Of a stretch of 64,000 nucleotides of DNA, positions 32,701-47,700 are shown in pieces; position 1 is the first letter of the stretch, and each line of letters starts with the position of its first letter. The translations under genes were made by a program, and so were the position numbers. The notes beneath the pieces were generated by a model. The model searched no databases. It was not told where the DNA came from and saw only the letters and a program-made list of their open reading frames with translations. This stretch comes from Serripes groenlandicus (Eukaryota; Mollusca; Bivalvia; Cardiida; Cardiidae): the NCBI GenBank assembly GCA_031761405.1, contig JASEVX010000001.1, forward strand, positions 198,812,110 through 198,876,109. Direction: 5' to 3'.

Positions 32701-35700
32701 AATACCTCAACATGATTTGTTAATCCTTTATAAATATTGATATAACTATTAAAAGGAGTTGAAAACATTGTGGCAATAGGAGAAATTACTCATAAGAATG
32801 AGCATTTTCTTCTTTCATTTCAATGTTTTCAAAAGCAATCTGTAACCAATGTATCAAAATGCGTCTACATGTGGGAGAAGTTTAATGTTTTTTGTACTTT
32901 TTGTTAAAGGTAAATATAGTATTGCTTAATTTTTACAACTTTTGCTCAGTTGACTAAATCAATTTGATGGAAAATCAATATCAATACAATTAATAATAAT
33001 AATAGAGAAAAGTCAAGCGACAAACATACCAAACAATCTTGCACAACTAAAGATTTATTCAAACAGTTTGAATTTAAAATTTCATACAGGTTTAAACCAT
33101 TTCCTGATTCTGTGTTCTTCCAGGTTCAAAACATCAAAATGAGACTTGGAAAATCTATGGAAATACAAAACTATAATTTTGAAACTGAGTAAAAACAATG
33201 TGGTAAGGAAAGGAATCGCATTGAAAACACCAAAATGAGATATGGTAAATCTATTGGGAAAAAAACCTTCGAATAAAATACATTGTGAAAAGTGAAGGAA
33301 TCACTAAACATCACCTTTTCCTACTATGGCAATGTTTCCATAATTCTGTTGCAAACCCTCTCAAGCTTACAGACGTTATTTGATACAGTTACAGCAGAAG
33401 ACAGTACAACACATTGTGGCAAATGGAGAAATTGCTTTTAATAAGAAATTTCTCAATTTGTCACAACGTTTTCAAGTATTCAATACATGTATTTATGCTT
33501 TTATTTGTAGAGGTTTTCCACATTTTGCCTAGAAATCGTCTGCTGAAGATTTGTTATATGTGGGAAAGGGTTAAAATTGTTGGAATCAGATAATGGCTTA
33601 GGCGTACCCTTTTTAAAAGCAGCTCAAAAAAACAATTCATTCCAAAATAAGTTTGTGCTTAATCATGCATTAAAACATACCATGTTCATCTCAAAATGTC
33701 ACAGAAAAACTGACAACATTCAGGAATTTGTAATCAGAAAAGATCGAGATCAGTCTGCCCCTCCGTGCAGTCAGGTCAGGTTCTTTATTTATTGCTACAA
33801 GTATCCTGGTAGCCTCAAGTAGCAATTTGAAACTAATTGACACTAATCTTACTTTTATTATGAGGTAAAAAAACAAAGCAAAAGAAATGCTTTCGAAAAA
33901 CACAATGTCAAGGTTATTACTTTGCATAGGTAAGCCACATGGTTGTGGGATTTTAAAGTTGGCAAAGATATCATGCCAATAAACATTTCTAATAAGATTA
34001 ATGAAAACTGGATGAAGAACTTTTTTCAAAAGGTAGTACTGATTCAGCTTGGCAAAAATGGGCCATAACTTCAAAATTACTTTGGTGATCTGGCTATATA
34101 TAGTTAGTTTTCAAACTGTTTGTATAATCATATCAATAACAAGAGGGCCATGATAGAACTTCAATAGTTTTCAATGTTCTTGCACTTTACATATAAAAAC
34201 AATGGGCCTCTCTCCAAAGGTGGCCATGTTTTTAAACAAATCTGAATAATGTTAACAGTGTTGGTATAGGATCATCCAAGGAACGTTTGTGCCAAATTAT
34301 TTCAAATAGGATGCCAGGCAAAGTGATGACTTTTGAAAACATTGTCTTAATGAGCAATTGCTCTGTTTGCCACATTGTTTTTATCTCTATTCAATAATTA
34401 AACTTTCATTTAAAGAGATTTTCCATAGTTTAAAACCATTTGTTTTTAAAGATCTCTGGGTCAGATTTGTTGTATTTGGGAAAGGGTTAAACCAGGATCA
34501 CGTGTGAGAACAAAATAAAGCATGCATAACAACACAGAAATTAAAAGTTACCTACTCTGACAATCCTGATAGGTCATCCTAACATCTTCTTGCATAAATT
34601 GTGTTCACAAAACAAAGCGATTTTATGTCTTTGTTTCCTTTGTCAATCTCGCGATTTAAACATTTAAACAAATTTGCATCCACTCAAAGTCATCTTACTG
34701 TTTTCTTTGTCCCGTAATTATAAATTAACAAATGTTCAGGTACTCAAAATTGTGTCATTGTTTCTGTTATCGCGAATTATTGAACAATTAACAAATTTGC
34801 AGCAACTCAAATTCATCTAATATTGTTTTCTTTGTAGCATATTTAACAATTAACAAATATGCAGAAATTTGGAAGCGTCTTAAATTTGATTTGTCCCCAG
34901 TCAATAAAATATTCAAAATTTCTATGCTAGAATGCGGATGGTTGAATATTTCTTCTCAAAATTACATTGTGTATTTATGTAATGAAGTGAATGGTTGAAT
35001 ATTTCTTCTCAAAATTACATTGTGTATTTATGTAATGAAGTGAATTATCTCTTTCGTGATATATAATTCTATAATGATTTGGCATGAGAAATATTGAAAA
35101 AAAGTGCAGCACTTTCTATTAACAAAGACAATTCAACAACAAAATAATATCTAGTTGGTCTAGTGCACATTCCGAATTCTTTTTGTGCTGTAACAAATTG
35201 TGTAAACAACAGTAGAAAAACAGCAATTTTTCATTGGTTCCCTTTTGATAATTCTTGAGTTGTCTATTCAACCCTTTCCCACTTGCAGATGCGTTTTGAC
35301 ATCTCCGCAACAAACAATCTTTGAAAACATTGTGGCGAAAGGAGAAATTATTCATATTTTCTCATTTTGCCACAATTTGTTCAACTCTATTCTATTATTA
35401 AACTTGCACTTATTGAGAATTTTCATATTTTTGTCTAGATGTTTTCAAAGGTGTCTGCTGCATATTTGTTGTATGTGGGAAAGCGTTAACAAACATGAGG
35501 AAACAATGCAGCTCCTGGACTAACAGAAGAGTAAATTTAACCCTTTCCCTCATAAAGACGCTTTCTGACGCCTCTGCAGCAGACAGCTTTTTAAAAACAT
35601 AGTGACAAAAGAAGAAATTGCTCAAAACAAGCAATTATTTCTTTTGCCACAATGTTTATCCACTTTTAGTCATAGGTTATCCATTCAATTATAGAGATTT

Positions 35701-38700
35701 TCTATTTGTTGACAAAATATGTTCAAAGTCATCTGCTGTAGATTTGCTGTTTGTGGGAAAGGGTTAACACAGACTCGAAAGTGATGTAGGAAAAGCAAAT
35801 TGATTCTTTTGATCAATTTTCTTCTTTTCTCACACTGCTTTCAACAGTCAGCTACGAAAAGCATAAAACATCCTCTGTGTAAGGTGTAAAAGGATGAAAA
35901 TTGCTGCATCACAATATCATACATAAATTCACTATCTAAGTCACAGATGTGACCAAAAAAGGTGACGATAAGAGTGCATTTAAACTCATCATCATTCTGT
36001 TTACCATGATAATTTATGACCCATTCCCTGATATGCAAACTGAAACTCTTTCAAAACGAAAAATTTCTAGCAAATAATGACAAATCTGTACAAATAAAAA
36101 GTATAATCTTGATACCAACTAGAAAGCATTTGATGGCAATAAAAAACATGCGCATTATGAGCGATGTTTTCAAATGTTGTCTGTATCAGGGAACGGATCG
36201 ACTATGAATGTGGCATCATAAAGCAAGACAGAACAAAAATTATACAAAGTTGAAATTAATCATTGAAAATAACACTTACTTTTGTTCTGTTTTATTAACT
36301 TTGCGTAAAACTGGCTTAACACTGAAAATAAACGAGATAAAAACATTTAAAAGTACTCTCTAGTCATAAAATTAGCCCTATTACAGCTAGTGTTTTTCCC
36401 CAGAGTTTAGCACCATTTTCAACATATTTCAGTTATGTTATAGCAACAGAGAACTTATTCCTTATCTCTGCGTAAACAAAGCAGTACTAGGCTAGGAAAT
36501 GTGCATTGCCCAAGGGCACAGCAGGGACAATCATTGCAATCAGGGATCCAACCCAGGACATCCTGTTTCAAATCCTCCAAGCTAACCATTCAACCACATT
36601 GGATTCCTTCCATTACAGTCAAACTAACACTGGGGTATTTGTAACCAGTGCATACTCAAAATTAGTCTGTACCATCACTCATACTAGCAAGGATAAATTT
36701 GCCGAAATGAGCTTCATCAGACATGATATTGTAAGGTGTAAGTTAGAGATAAATTTAACAAAACAATTTCATACGAGTACTATAGTACAGGCAATTCAAA
36801 CAGCCTAATTTTAAAAAAGAAAAGCTACTACTACAGCTATGTCTAACAAGAGCACCAAATGTCACAAAATACGCCCGTCTTGTTTTTTTGAGACCATTGG
36901 ATGTAAGTCAGGCAAATTTAGAGAGCGAACACTGTTAATACAGTTTTGGCCATTTCGAGGGACATACATGTGGAGTGACTAAGATAACATGGTTAGTTAT
37001 CGAACCTGACCAAGATATTCTGCCCATCAACATATTGTCTAAATTTGGTGATGATCAAATAAAATGACTACAGCGATATGGCTGGTAATCGAACTTGTCA
37101 GAGATATTTTACCAATGCATATTCTGACCAAATTTGGTGATGATTGGACAAAGGCTTCTAAAGTCATTTAGCTTACAACATACTGGATGGCCGCAGATAA
37201 ACTATAATACGTTTCACTTTTTCAAAACTTTCAAAATTTCTGAATAATTATTACAGCCAGAGTTATGAGACTTGGTATAGACATGTGTGTTGTTCTTAAG
37301 AACATTGTGTACCAAGTTTCATTTGAAAATGTTGAAATTTTGTTGAGTTATGAGGAAAGGTTAAAGCTTTGTGACAATGCAGACGACGTTAAGGGTATCC
37401 CTGTGAATCGCCTGACTTTTTTTCCGATGCTTACAAAAGCTATCTGTGTGAGGAAAAGGGTTACAAGAATGTTTTTACTTACAATTTGCCCTTAGAATCG
37501 TTGATTTTATTCGTAAGTGTCGTAATCTCCTGCTCCTGTTTGCCTACTTTAAATTCCCAGTCGTACACCTCCGAGTGGAGTTGAGCAAGTGTCTGGTGCA
37601 GTTTCTTACACAATTTTCTAAGCTCAGCTGGAAAGAAAATGGTAGTCAGTTTAGAGTTAATCCTTTCCTACATACGACAACTCTGCAGCAGATGAATTTG
37701 AAAACATACCCGAATATCTTTGGAAACTCCCTTTAAATGAATGTAAAATAATTGAATAAGAGTTTAAACATGAAATTTCTCGTTTTGAGCAATTTCTTCT
37801 TTTGTCGCCATGTTTTCAAAAAGCATGTCTGCTGCAGGGTGTCAGAAAGCATCTACATGAGGGAAAGGGTTAAATGAGAACCATTGTTAACAATTGGTTT
37901 ATTGTGCAGCAGACAACTTTGAAAACATATAGTCAAATATATGGAAACTCTCTATAAATGAGATTACGGAATAAAGTTGAAAACTTTAGGGTGAAATTTC
38001 TTATGATGAGCACTGCAGAGGAGTCAGCAAATGTTTGCATGTGGAAAAGTTTTTATCTAAAAGAAGATTGATATCTTACAGTTTAACCTGTCTATCCGTT
38101 AACCCTTTAAAAAGTTTTCTAACTAAATATATAGAGTTTAATTAACATTGTTTTCATGATACGGGATTTAAATCCCAAGTGGAAGAGATTCTTGCGATAT
38201 AAAAACGAGTGCGCCATAGCGCACGAGTTTTTATATGCAAGAATCTCTTTCACGAGGGATTTAATTCCCAAATCATGAAAACAATGTTTATTAAACTATA
38301 TATTATATACTCGGCAATAATTTTCGTTTTTAAACGACGATACCCCTGTGCAGCTCATTTATTTTTAGCTCAGAAGTGGAGAGATCTGAATGACGTAATC
38401 TGCCAGTTTTGCAATGACGTCACTATATATATATACGTGACGTCACTGACAATGTGTACATCGATTGAAATAAACTTGTTTAATGTCGATTCAAGCTCTT
38501 AATTGCGGATTTAAAAGTGCAATTGTGGATTATTTAATGGTTTATCATGGAAATAAAGTGTTAAGTAGTGAAAACGGAGCTTAAAAGTGTTTAAAAGAGA
38601 TTTTAAAAAAGTAGTTCTGAAAATCCGGCTAGTGAGCTATATCGCACACTAGGCGATATTGCTCAGTAGACAAAAAGCATGTTATAGGTTTTCTCACATA

Positions 38701-41700
38701 AGCATAGGTCATTTACCACATACGACAAAGCTGCAGCCCATGACTTTGTAAACATCTAGGCAAATAAGTTGCAAATCTCTCTTACTAATATTACAATTAT
38801 TGAATGGAGTTGAACATATTCTGAGCAATTCCTCCTTTTGTGACAACGATTTCGAAAGTCGTCTATTCCAGATGCATCTAAAACGTTTCTACAAGTGGGA
38901 AAGGGTTAATCAATGAAAATGGGATCTTCTCTTTGTCATGATTTAAAATTGTGAGAAGTATAATCATCCTTGCTTGAAAGATGAAGGACGAAGATTCTGT
39001 AATTTTTTTTAAAGGATTGTGACCTCGACTTCTTTAGCCAAAAATCAATAGCAATCCCCTTTGAGTCTTGATCATTAGCTTTAAGATGTTTTCAAAGGTG
39101 TCTGCTGCAGATGTACTGTATGTGGGAAATGGTTCGGATGAATCACTAAGTGTCCGGAAACAGTTTTCAAGGGTTATCCCATTGTGACCTTGACCTTTGA
39201 CCAATTGACCCCAAAACAATAAGGGTCTTCCTTGTGTTATGATTATGACATGTGTGTTATATTATCATCCCAACCTCGATCATTGGAGTATAAAGACTTC
39301 ACAGTTAAAAACACATCCTCTCAAAATATTCATTGGTCAAATAAATTAAACTTCAATTAATAAGAGCATTTGAAGGTAAACATGTGTTGACTGCCAATAT
39401 GTTAGTAAGTAAAGATTTGATGAACCTGTGAATGACGGAGAAGTGATCTCCAGGCGTCTTCCTGCTACGGCAGGCTACAACAAATATTTGTTTACTGCAT
39501 TTACTTAAACAAAAAATCAAACTCATGCTCAAGCAGACAATCATTGAATATTACCAAAGAATAATAATAATAATAATAATAATAAAGACTTTATTTATAG
39601 AGGCTGCACAGTTGGGCATGCCCAGTCTTCCCTGTGGGCCTCTGTTAAAACATTTACAAATTTTTACATATAATATTATAAGGTATCATGCACATATTCA
39701 TGTAGACAACTGTTGCATTCAGGAAACCAGCACTGTTATGGGAGAGAGTTTAATTGAGTAAAAGATGTCCACCACTATGCCACCAGGAAAGATATGTGGA
39801 TTTAAATTTCTTTAAATTTTCACAGTTCCTGACATGTAGTGGAATCTGGTTCCATATTTTTGGTCCTGAGTAGGTCAAAGATTTTCTAAAAAATTCTATC
39901 CTAGGTTTAGGAATGCTAAGTGTATGCTGGGCGGCAGATCTTAAATTTGTATTGGTTGATGATGTAAATAGATTAGTCATGTATTCTGGGAATTCTTTTT
40001 TAAGGGATTTGTACACAAGTATAGCCTTTTTGTATGTAATTCTATCGTGAAATTTCATCCATTTAAGTTCCTGAAAGAGTTCCTCACTTGGTGTGTCATA
40101 TGTCTTGTCTAGGATAGTTCGTGCAGCTCTTTTTTGGAATTTATATATATTGCTTAAAAGTTTGTCACTACAGTTACCCCAAATTGTACAACAATAATCG
40201 ATATGAGGCAAAATGTAGGCATTGTAAAAGAGTTTCCGCGCATGTATATTGAGGAAGCATTTAATTCGAAGCAGAAGGTAAAGTAAAGAATTGCATTTTT
40301 TGAGTACTTTTTCAACTTGGATTTTCCAGTTGAGATTATGGTCAACTTGTATGCCTAGTAGTTTTTCGACTTCAGAGAAAACAATGCTGTGATTGTGAAG
40401 AACAAGGTTATTGTTATTATTGAATTCCAGTGATTTTCCTATATTATTAGTAGGTGAAATTATCATAGCTTTTGTTTTTTGTGGATTTGGCATCATTGAA
40501 TTTCTCTGACACCACTCATCTATGGTATTTAGGCTACTTTGAAGAGACTGAATGACTTCATTCACATTAGGCCCAACTGCACTTAAAGTTGTGTCATCTG
40601 CAAACAAGTCAGTTGATGAGGCGTGTAATTGCATTGGTAGGTCATTAATATAAAGTATGAAGAGGATAGGACCTAGCACTGAGCCTTGTGGTACACCTGA
40701 TGTAATTGGAAGAGATGATGACAGTTTGCCAGCAACTGACACTTTCTGGGATCTTTCGTCAAAATAGGATTTAAACCATTCCAGGGCTTTGTTTCTTATG
40801 TTGTATTCAAACAGTTTGTTAAAAAGGAGGGGATGATTTATTAAATCAAATGCTTTGGTTAAATCAAGAAATACAGTTCCTATTACTTTTTTGTTATTAA
40901 TTGCGTCAATCCATGTGTCAATTATTGCTGTAAGCGCTGTCTCACAAGAATGATTTGATCTGAATCCAGATTGAGTGTTATGAATGAGAGAATTTGTTTC
41001 AAGATATGTCTTCAAGTGATCACTCACATGTCTTTCTAGAATTTTTGATAATACAGGTAATATTGAAATCGGGCGGTAGTTACTGGTGTCAGATTTAGTT
41101 CCCTTCTTAAAGATCGGAATAACCTTTGCTTGTTTAAATAATGAAGGGAATTCACAGTTTGATATACTTTGGTTGAAAATGTATGTAATAGGTTTTGATA
41201 TGATCTTAGCACTTAATTTTAGAAATTTGGGACCTAGGCCGTCAAGTCCTGTGGATTTAGTTGCATCTAGTGTCTGAAGTTGTTTTAGTACAAAATTTTC
41301 TTTTATTGGGGGAATATGAAATTGTGTTGGAGAATTTGGCATGCAATCTTGTACAAATTTTTGTAATTTTGATTTATCAATTGGAGAAAGTGCAGAAGAC
41401 GGAGTATTTGGTGCATCTTTGAATACATTAGTAAAATAAGTATTGAAAATTTCTGCTGTTAACTCGGCATCCTCCACAGGATTTCCAGACTTGTCTGTAA
41501 TGATGTTTGACTGGTGGGTTTTTGTCTTTCCCGAAATATCTTTTAGGTTTTTCCAAAGTTTTTTGGGATTTTGTTTATTGATTTTGTATAGAAAGATTTT
41601 TTTGCTTCGGATATCAGAGTTTTTGTTTTGTTGCGCCAGTATTTGAATTCACTGATATTATTTTGTGTTTTTGCCTTATCACGTTGTCTTGATGCACATC

Positions 41701-44700
41701 CAATTTCTGCATTATACCAGTCTGGGAGGTTATTGTGTTTGACACGCTTTTGTTTGAGAGGTGCATGTGTGTTAAGAACATCTGTAAACATAGAGATAAA
41801 ACAGTCTAGAGAATCGTCAACATCATCGTAAATTTCAATAATGGACCAAATCTGGTTGTTGAGACAAGTATTAAATTTGTTTTCATCGAAAGATTTAATA
41901 TTTCTGTAATTTATAATATTGTGAAGAGGTCCTGAAGTATTACTGCAACTCAACTTTCGAATGAAACAGACTGGATAGTGGTCACTGAGAGATATTTTTG
42001 GTACTTTAACATTTATAATATTACAAGGTGTACATGTATTTGTATATAAATTATCTATTATTGTTGAGGTGTGATTGGTTACTCGTGTTGGAATTTGCAC
42101 AAGTTGTTTTAAATTAAATGCATCTGTAACAGCATTCCAAGATGAATTTGAACATTTTGAGTTTGAAAAGTTAAAGTTGAAATCTCCAACTAATATAATT
42201 TCTTTATTTTCAGTGTATACAGTTTCTAGTAATATTTCCATTTCATTTATCCAGTCATTGTTTGCAGATGGAGGTCTATATATATTACCAAGTATGAATG
42301 GTTTTTGTTTGGTGTTTTTTATTTCTAGCCAAATTGCCTCTATGTTATCTCTCTCTAAGTCATGTCTTTGTATGCTATGGTATTTGCACTTAACGTAACA
42401 TATTACACCACCACCATTTGTAGCTCTGTCTCTTCTGAACAGATTATAATCATTCAGCTGGAACTCACTGTCTTCAAATTTATCATTTAAAAATGTCTCA
42501 CCAAAACACATAATGTCAAGGTTGTTGTTATGTACAAAGATTTTTATTTCATCAAACTTTGGATGGAGATAGTGGATATTGAGATGAAAAAAGTTCATGC
42601 CTTGGTTTGAGAATAAAGATTTGTCAGAATGATTATTAACATCTTGGGTATCATGATTTTGTGATTCAGTTAAATAATCAGAGGTTGTGTTACTGACAGT
42701 ATACTGGTGATCAGTATTTAGAAGTATGGTGGATTGTATCGTTGCCATTGAGGCACTCCCCAAATCTGGTTGAAGGGATGATGGTTCATGGATTTGGTTT
42801 GTTGATAACCATTGGGTTGTCTCATTTGGGAGCAAGCCTGGCGAAAATTTACATCACTTTGACTAGTATGTTGATAACCATTGGGTTGTCTCATTTGGGA
42901 GCAAGCCTGGCGAAAATTTACATCACTTTGACTAGTATGGAGGAGAATGTTAAAACATTTAAAAATAGAAGCTTTCATGCTTTTGACAAGAACTGATGTT
43001 CCTCTGTTTGTTAGATTAATTTCATCTCGGTATAAAATCTTATTTGCAGTTCCATCACTGGATGTGAACCCTAGTGAGTTGTCTATATAGATGTAGTTAT
43101 TTTGTGAGCACATTTTTTGAATTAGTGTGTTTGTATCTTGTACAGTTTTCAGTGATAATTTATCATACTTCTTTTTGAGAATTGATGAAATTGCTATTTT
43201 TGTTCTTCCATTTATTTGTTTAATTTCATGAGCTAATTGTTCATAGTCTTGTATTATTGATATGCAGTTGACAGCATTAGATATGTTGTTTATACCGGCG
43301 TGGATGATGAACATGTCATACTTGGCAAGATCTTGTTTGTTCTTTGATGTGGATATGTTTCTTGTAATGTCATTTATTTTTGCTCCAGGGTGAGATTTAA
43401 CTTTGATATATAGCCTCTCACCTGACATTCTTGAAGGATCAATGGCTCTGGTTACAGAGTCCCCTAGGATGTACACTTTTGGTTTGTCATCAAGGTTTGT
43501 CTTGTTATTCGAGTTTGTTGGTTTTAGTAATGGTTGATTAGAAGTCTGTTGTATTATTGTGTCATCATTTAGTGTATTCATGGGCAATGTGTTTTCGCCT
43601 GATCTTAATGTTGTTTCTGGTTTAGGAGATTGATTAGGTGAAGATGTCTGTTTATATTTTTTCCTTATTTCTTGTTTTAAGTCCAATATGTCAGAATGTT
43701 TAGCTGTAAGCAGAAGCTTTTCATGAATTGTTTCGAGTTTGCTAGTGAATGTTGCCATATCATCGCGTATATCAGATATGCATGTATTGATGGCTGTGAT
43801 CTCTAGACTATTAATATCATTTTTTGTACTTTTAAGGTCATGTTTTTCATTTTTCAGGTCATGTCAATGAGAAACATTGAAATGGGTTAACCCTTTCCCA
43901 CATACAACAAATCTGCAGCAGACGACTTTGAAAACATACAGGCAGGATTGTGAAAACTTTCTATAAATAAAGGTATAATTCTTGAATACAGTTGAAAGCA
44001 TAAAGGCAAAAGGATTAATTTCTCAAATGCATTTTCTTCTTTTGTCACAATGTTTTCAAAAGTCATCTGAATTCAATGTGTCTAAATGCATCTTCATCTG
44101 GGAAAGGGTTAAAAGTTGCCGGTTTTTAAATCATCAAGGAAACATGTGTTACATGTAGAAAATGGAAGTAGATTTTTGAAACAAATTGTGGGACAAGATA
44201 GAATTGTCTTCATTTAGGTATATTTCCTTTTCTCATGTTTCAAAAGTAAACTAAAGCAGAGAGTTTAAACCATTTGCAGATGTATATGAATTTTTTTAAA
44301 ATACCTTGGAAAAAGGAACAAGAGGACCATGACGGTTCTATATGAACTTAAACAGTTTTCAATGTTCTTACACTATAAATATAATGAAAACAAGTGACGC
44401 CCCCTGGCTGCAGAGTTTTTCAACAGATCAGAATAAATGAGCAATCTCAGAAGAGGATCGCAAGGAACATCTGTGCCAAATTATTTTCAAATCGGGCCAG
44501 GTCACGAAGATTTTTTAAATATTCTCTATATATACATATAAGGAAAACAACCCCCGTCTCCTGGCAGCAATATTTTCCAACGATAATCCGTCTTAGTAGT
44601 GGGTCACCTAAGGAACATTTGTGCCAGTTTTGACTATAAACATATAAGTTAAACAAGCTCCAAAATATTTTTAAAGGGTCACACAAGAAACATTTGTGCC

Positions 44701-47700
44701 AAATTATTTTCAAATCAGGCCAGTACTTACAGACAATAAGTTTTGCCATTTTAAATTCTTTGAAAGAGAACCACCCAAGGATCATTTCAACCAAGTTAAG
44801 TCAAAATCCAAACAGCAGTTTAGGAGGAGACGTAATTTAAAGAAAAATTTGATGACGAACGTCCAGTTGAATGAATAACGGACATCAAGGCCATCACTTT
44901 GTGCTCAGGTGAGCTAAAAAAAATTCATATAATGAGCAATTTCTCTTTTTGACACAATGTTTTTAACTTTATTCAATGGTTATACTTGTACTCTGGGGAA
45001 GGTTAGTATCAAAGGTTCAGCTGCAACGTCTGCAAAGCACAAAATTTCAACGTGAAATCCACTGACAGTGTTGGTTTTCCTACCAAGTAAAACAGTTTCC
45101 AGTAAATACATTTCATGCACATACTTGAAATGAACAGAAATGAACAAATCAAATAACAGAAAAAGGACTATATTAAGAAAGAACTACAAAAAGGAAATTA
45201 AGATATATTTCAAACAAGAAGTAAACTACTATGAAAACAAAAATTAGACGTGCCAAAAATTGAAGAAGAGAGTGACGATTGCCATTTAACATTCACATGT
45301 AAAAAGATTCTATTTCACTAAACCCTTTTCCACATACAAAAAATCTGCAGCAGACGAATTTGATAACATATACTCAAATGTATGGAATGTCTTTATTAAG
45401 AACAGTACTTCTACTGCAAAAAAAACAACAACATTGTGGCAAAAGGAGCAATTGCTCAAAATGAGCAATTTCTATGTTTGCCTTAATGTTTTCTTATGTC
45501 GTATGCTGCAGAAGCGTCAGAAAATTGTCTATATGTGGGAAAGGATTAAAGCATATAACCAAAATAGTCCACCCCCAGGAGGTCATGTTTTTTAACCAAT
45601 CAAAATAAATTGAGCAATTTATGAAAGAGGTCACCAAAGGAATATTCCTGTGAATGGTTCCAGAAGAGAATACATTCAAGTATTACACTATGAACATACA
45701 GGTGAAACTAGCCCTGTCTTTGGTGGCCATGTATCTTTTACGAATGAGATATTTGTTGATTATCCCCGGTCTGATGCCATGAGAATTCTAAATGGTATAG
45801 ATTTAAAGAGGATCACCCAAGGAACATTCCTGTGAAGATGGTGCTCAACTTAAAAGCAGAATCTGAAGGAGTACATGTCGATTAGTTTAACCATGACAGA
45901 GGCTATACAGACAGACAAAGGAGAAATGATTCTCACATTTCTACCTGCCAAGCCTAGGGACAATATGAAATCAAGAGGACCATGATGGTCCTATATCGCT
46001 CACCTGATTTGATAGAACTGAAAAGTTTTCAATGTTCATCCTCAAAACATATAAGGAAAACGAGTTCTGGCCCCTGATGGCCATGTTTTTCAAAAGATCA
46101 GAATCATTTTAACAATCTTGGTGAACGGTCACCAAAGAAAGTGTTGAACCAAAATATTTTCAAATCGTGTTTATACTTTTGACTAAGAAGACTTTTTTTA
46201 AGTTTTTACCATATATAAACTCACAAGGAAAACATGCCCCATCCCCTGGTTGCCATAATTTTCATCGGATCAGATTAAATTGAACAATCTTGGTAAAGGA
46301 AGACAGTGGTGCAGAGGTAGAGTGTCGGCCTCTCACATCAAAGGTCCCTGGTTCGAGTCCCGTGATGAGCGGGTCCTGACTTTGGGATTTTTCCACACAA
46401 TCAGCGCAAGCCGGTTAAGTATCCAGGAAGCAGACATCGAGTGTGATTAATATAAGCTTAAAGCTTGTTTCGCAATCGATTTAAAATAAATAAGTTTACA
46501 CTAAAGGGTCACCGAAGGAACATTTGTGCCAAATCGAACCTATACTTTTTGACAAGAAGTTTCTGCTATACAACATATAATGAAAATAAGCCAGTCCCCT
46601 GGCGGCCATGTCTTTTAACAGATCGTAAAAAATGAACGTCACCTTAGAAACATTTGTGACAAACTATTTTCAAATCGGGCTTAAACTTTTGAACAAGAAA
46701 GATTTTGAAAGTTTTTACTATAAAAATATATCAAGGAAAACAAGTCCTGCCCTGGCAGCAATGTTTTCAACGGATTGGCATAATTTGAACAAACTTAGTT
46801 TTCTTTCTGTTTTATTTTAACAAATTTGAAAAGGCCCACCTGACGCTTAATCCTGTGCTTATTTTGAAATTGGAACATGCATTTAGAAGAATATGTTTTT
46901 CGATTTTTTTTGAAGTTGTTGTAGAAATATGTGAATGGGCAGACTACGATGACAACGCAGGAGGGTGAGGGACTACAATAGCTCACCCAACACTTCATGC
47001 ATATGAGAGCTAAAAATCTGAACAACTAACAAACAAAATAAATGTAGCATAAGAGATGATTAACTACACGCTTCTACCAAATAAGTCTTTCCATAAACCA
47101 ATCAAAACAGATGTAACTCTTTGCATGAAATCAGCAAATCAAAACAGAGATGACAGAATTCCATGCACAAAACCAACCATTCAAAAGAGAGATGACATAA
47201 CTCCATGCACAAAACCATCCAATCAATTACCTTCCCCTACTCCCTCAGTTAAGATAGGTTCTACTCTTGAATTAATAAATTTCTCCTTCTCTTCTGCCTT
47301 TGCTAAAGCTTCCTTCTTTAGATCTTCTGCAGCTTTTTGCATAATAATTTGCTAAAATATACAAAACAACACAATGAACAAAAATCTCTTTTTGTAGAAG
47401 TTCTGGAGAGATATGGACTGGGCACACACACATATATATACAAATACGAACACATGCGATTCAATCACCATTAACGCCCACGAACCCTTTTTGGAAATTT
47501 GACTCTTTCCCACATGCAGACGCATTTACATGCATCTGAAGCAGATATCTTTTCAAAATCATTGTGGCAATTAAAGATAATGCTCATAATAAAGCCATTT
47601 CTCCTTATTGTCACAATGTATAAAACTCTATTCAATAATAATTCTTTCATTTATAGAGATTTATCATATTTTCATGTAGATGTTTTCAAAGTCGTCTACT

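Larger units (their letters stand above)
39560..43863 (-). mobile_element. CR1-like non-LTR retrotransposon, 5' truncated
   Basis: The minus-strand order is ORF1 (SGNH-esterase-like), APE endonuclease, reverse transcriptase, a short 3' UTR and a TTA microsatellite (39560-39586). Esterase ORF1s are known from CR1-like elements. The 3' UTR has a small hairpin (GACTGGGCATGCCCA). ORF1 stays open upstream of its first ATG to about 43863, where a stop in flanking sequence marks the truncation. No clear target duplication was found. It sits in the 9.6-kb troponin I intron. Confidence 0.85.

Noticed and set aside
33691..34074. 127-codon minus-strand open frame
   Set aside because: Lies across a diverged tandem-core repeat; no domain or splice support.
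39542..43880. CATTGAA near both LINE edges as a target duplication
   Set aside because: The copies are not adjacent to the element's ends and seven bases can match by chance in AT-rich DNA.
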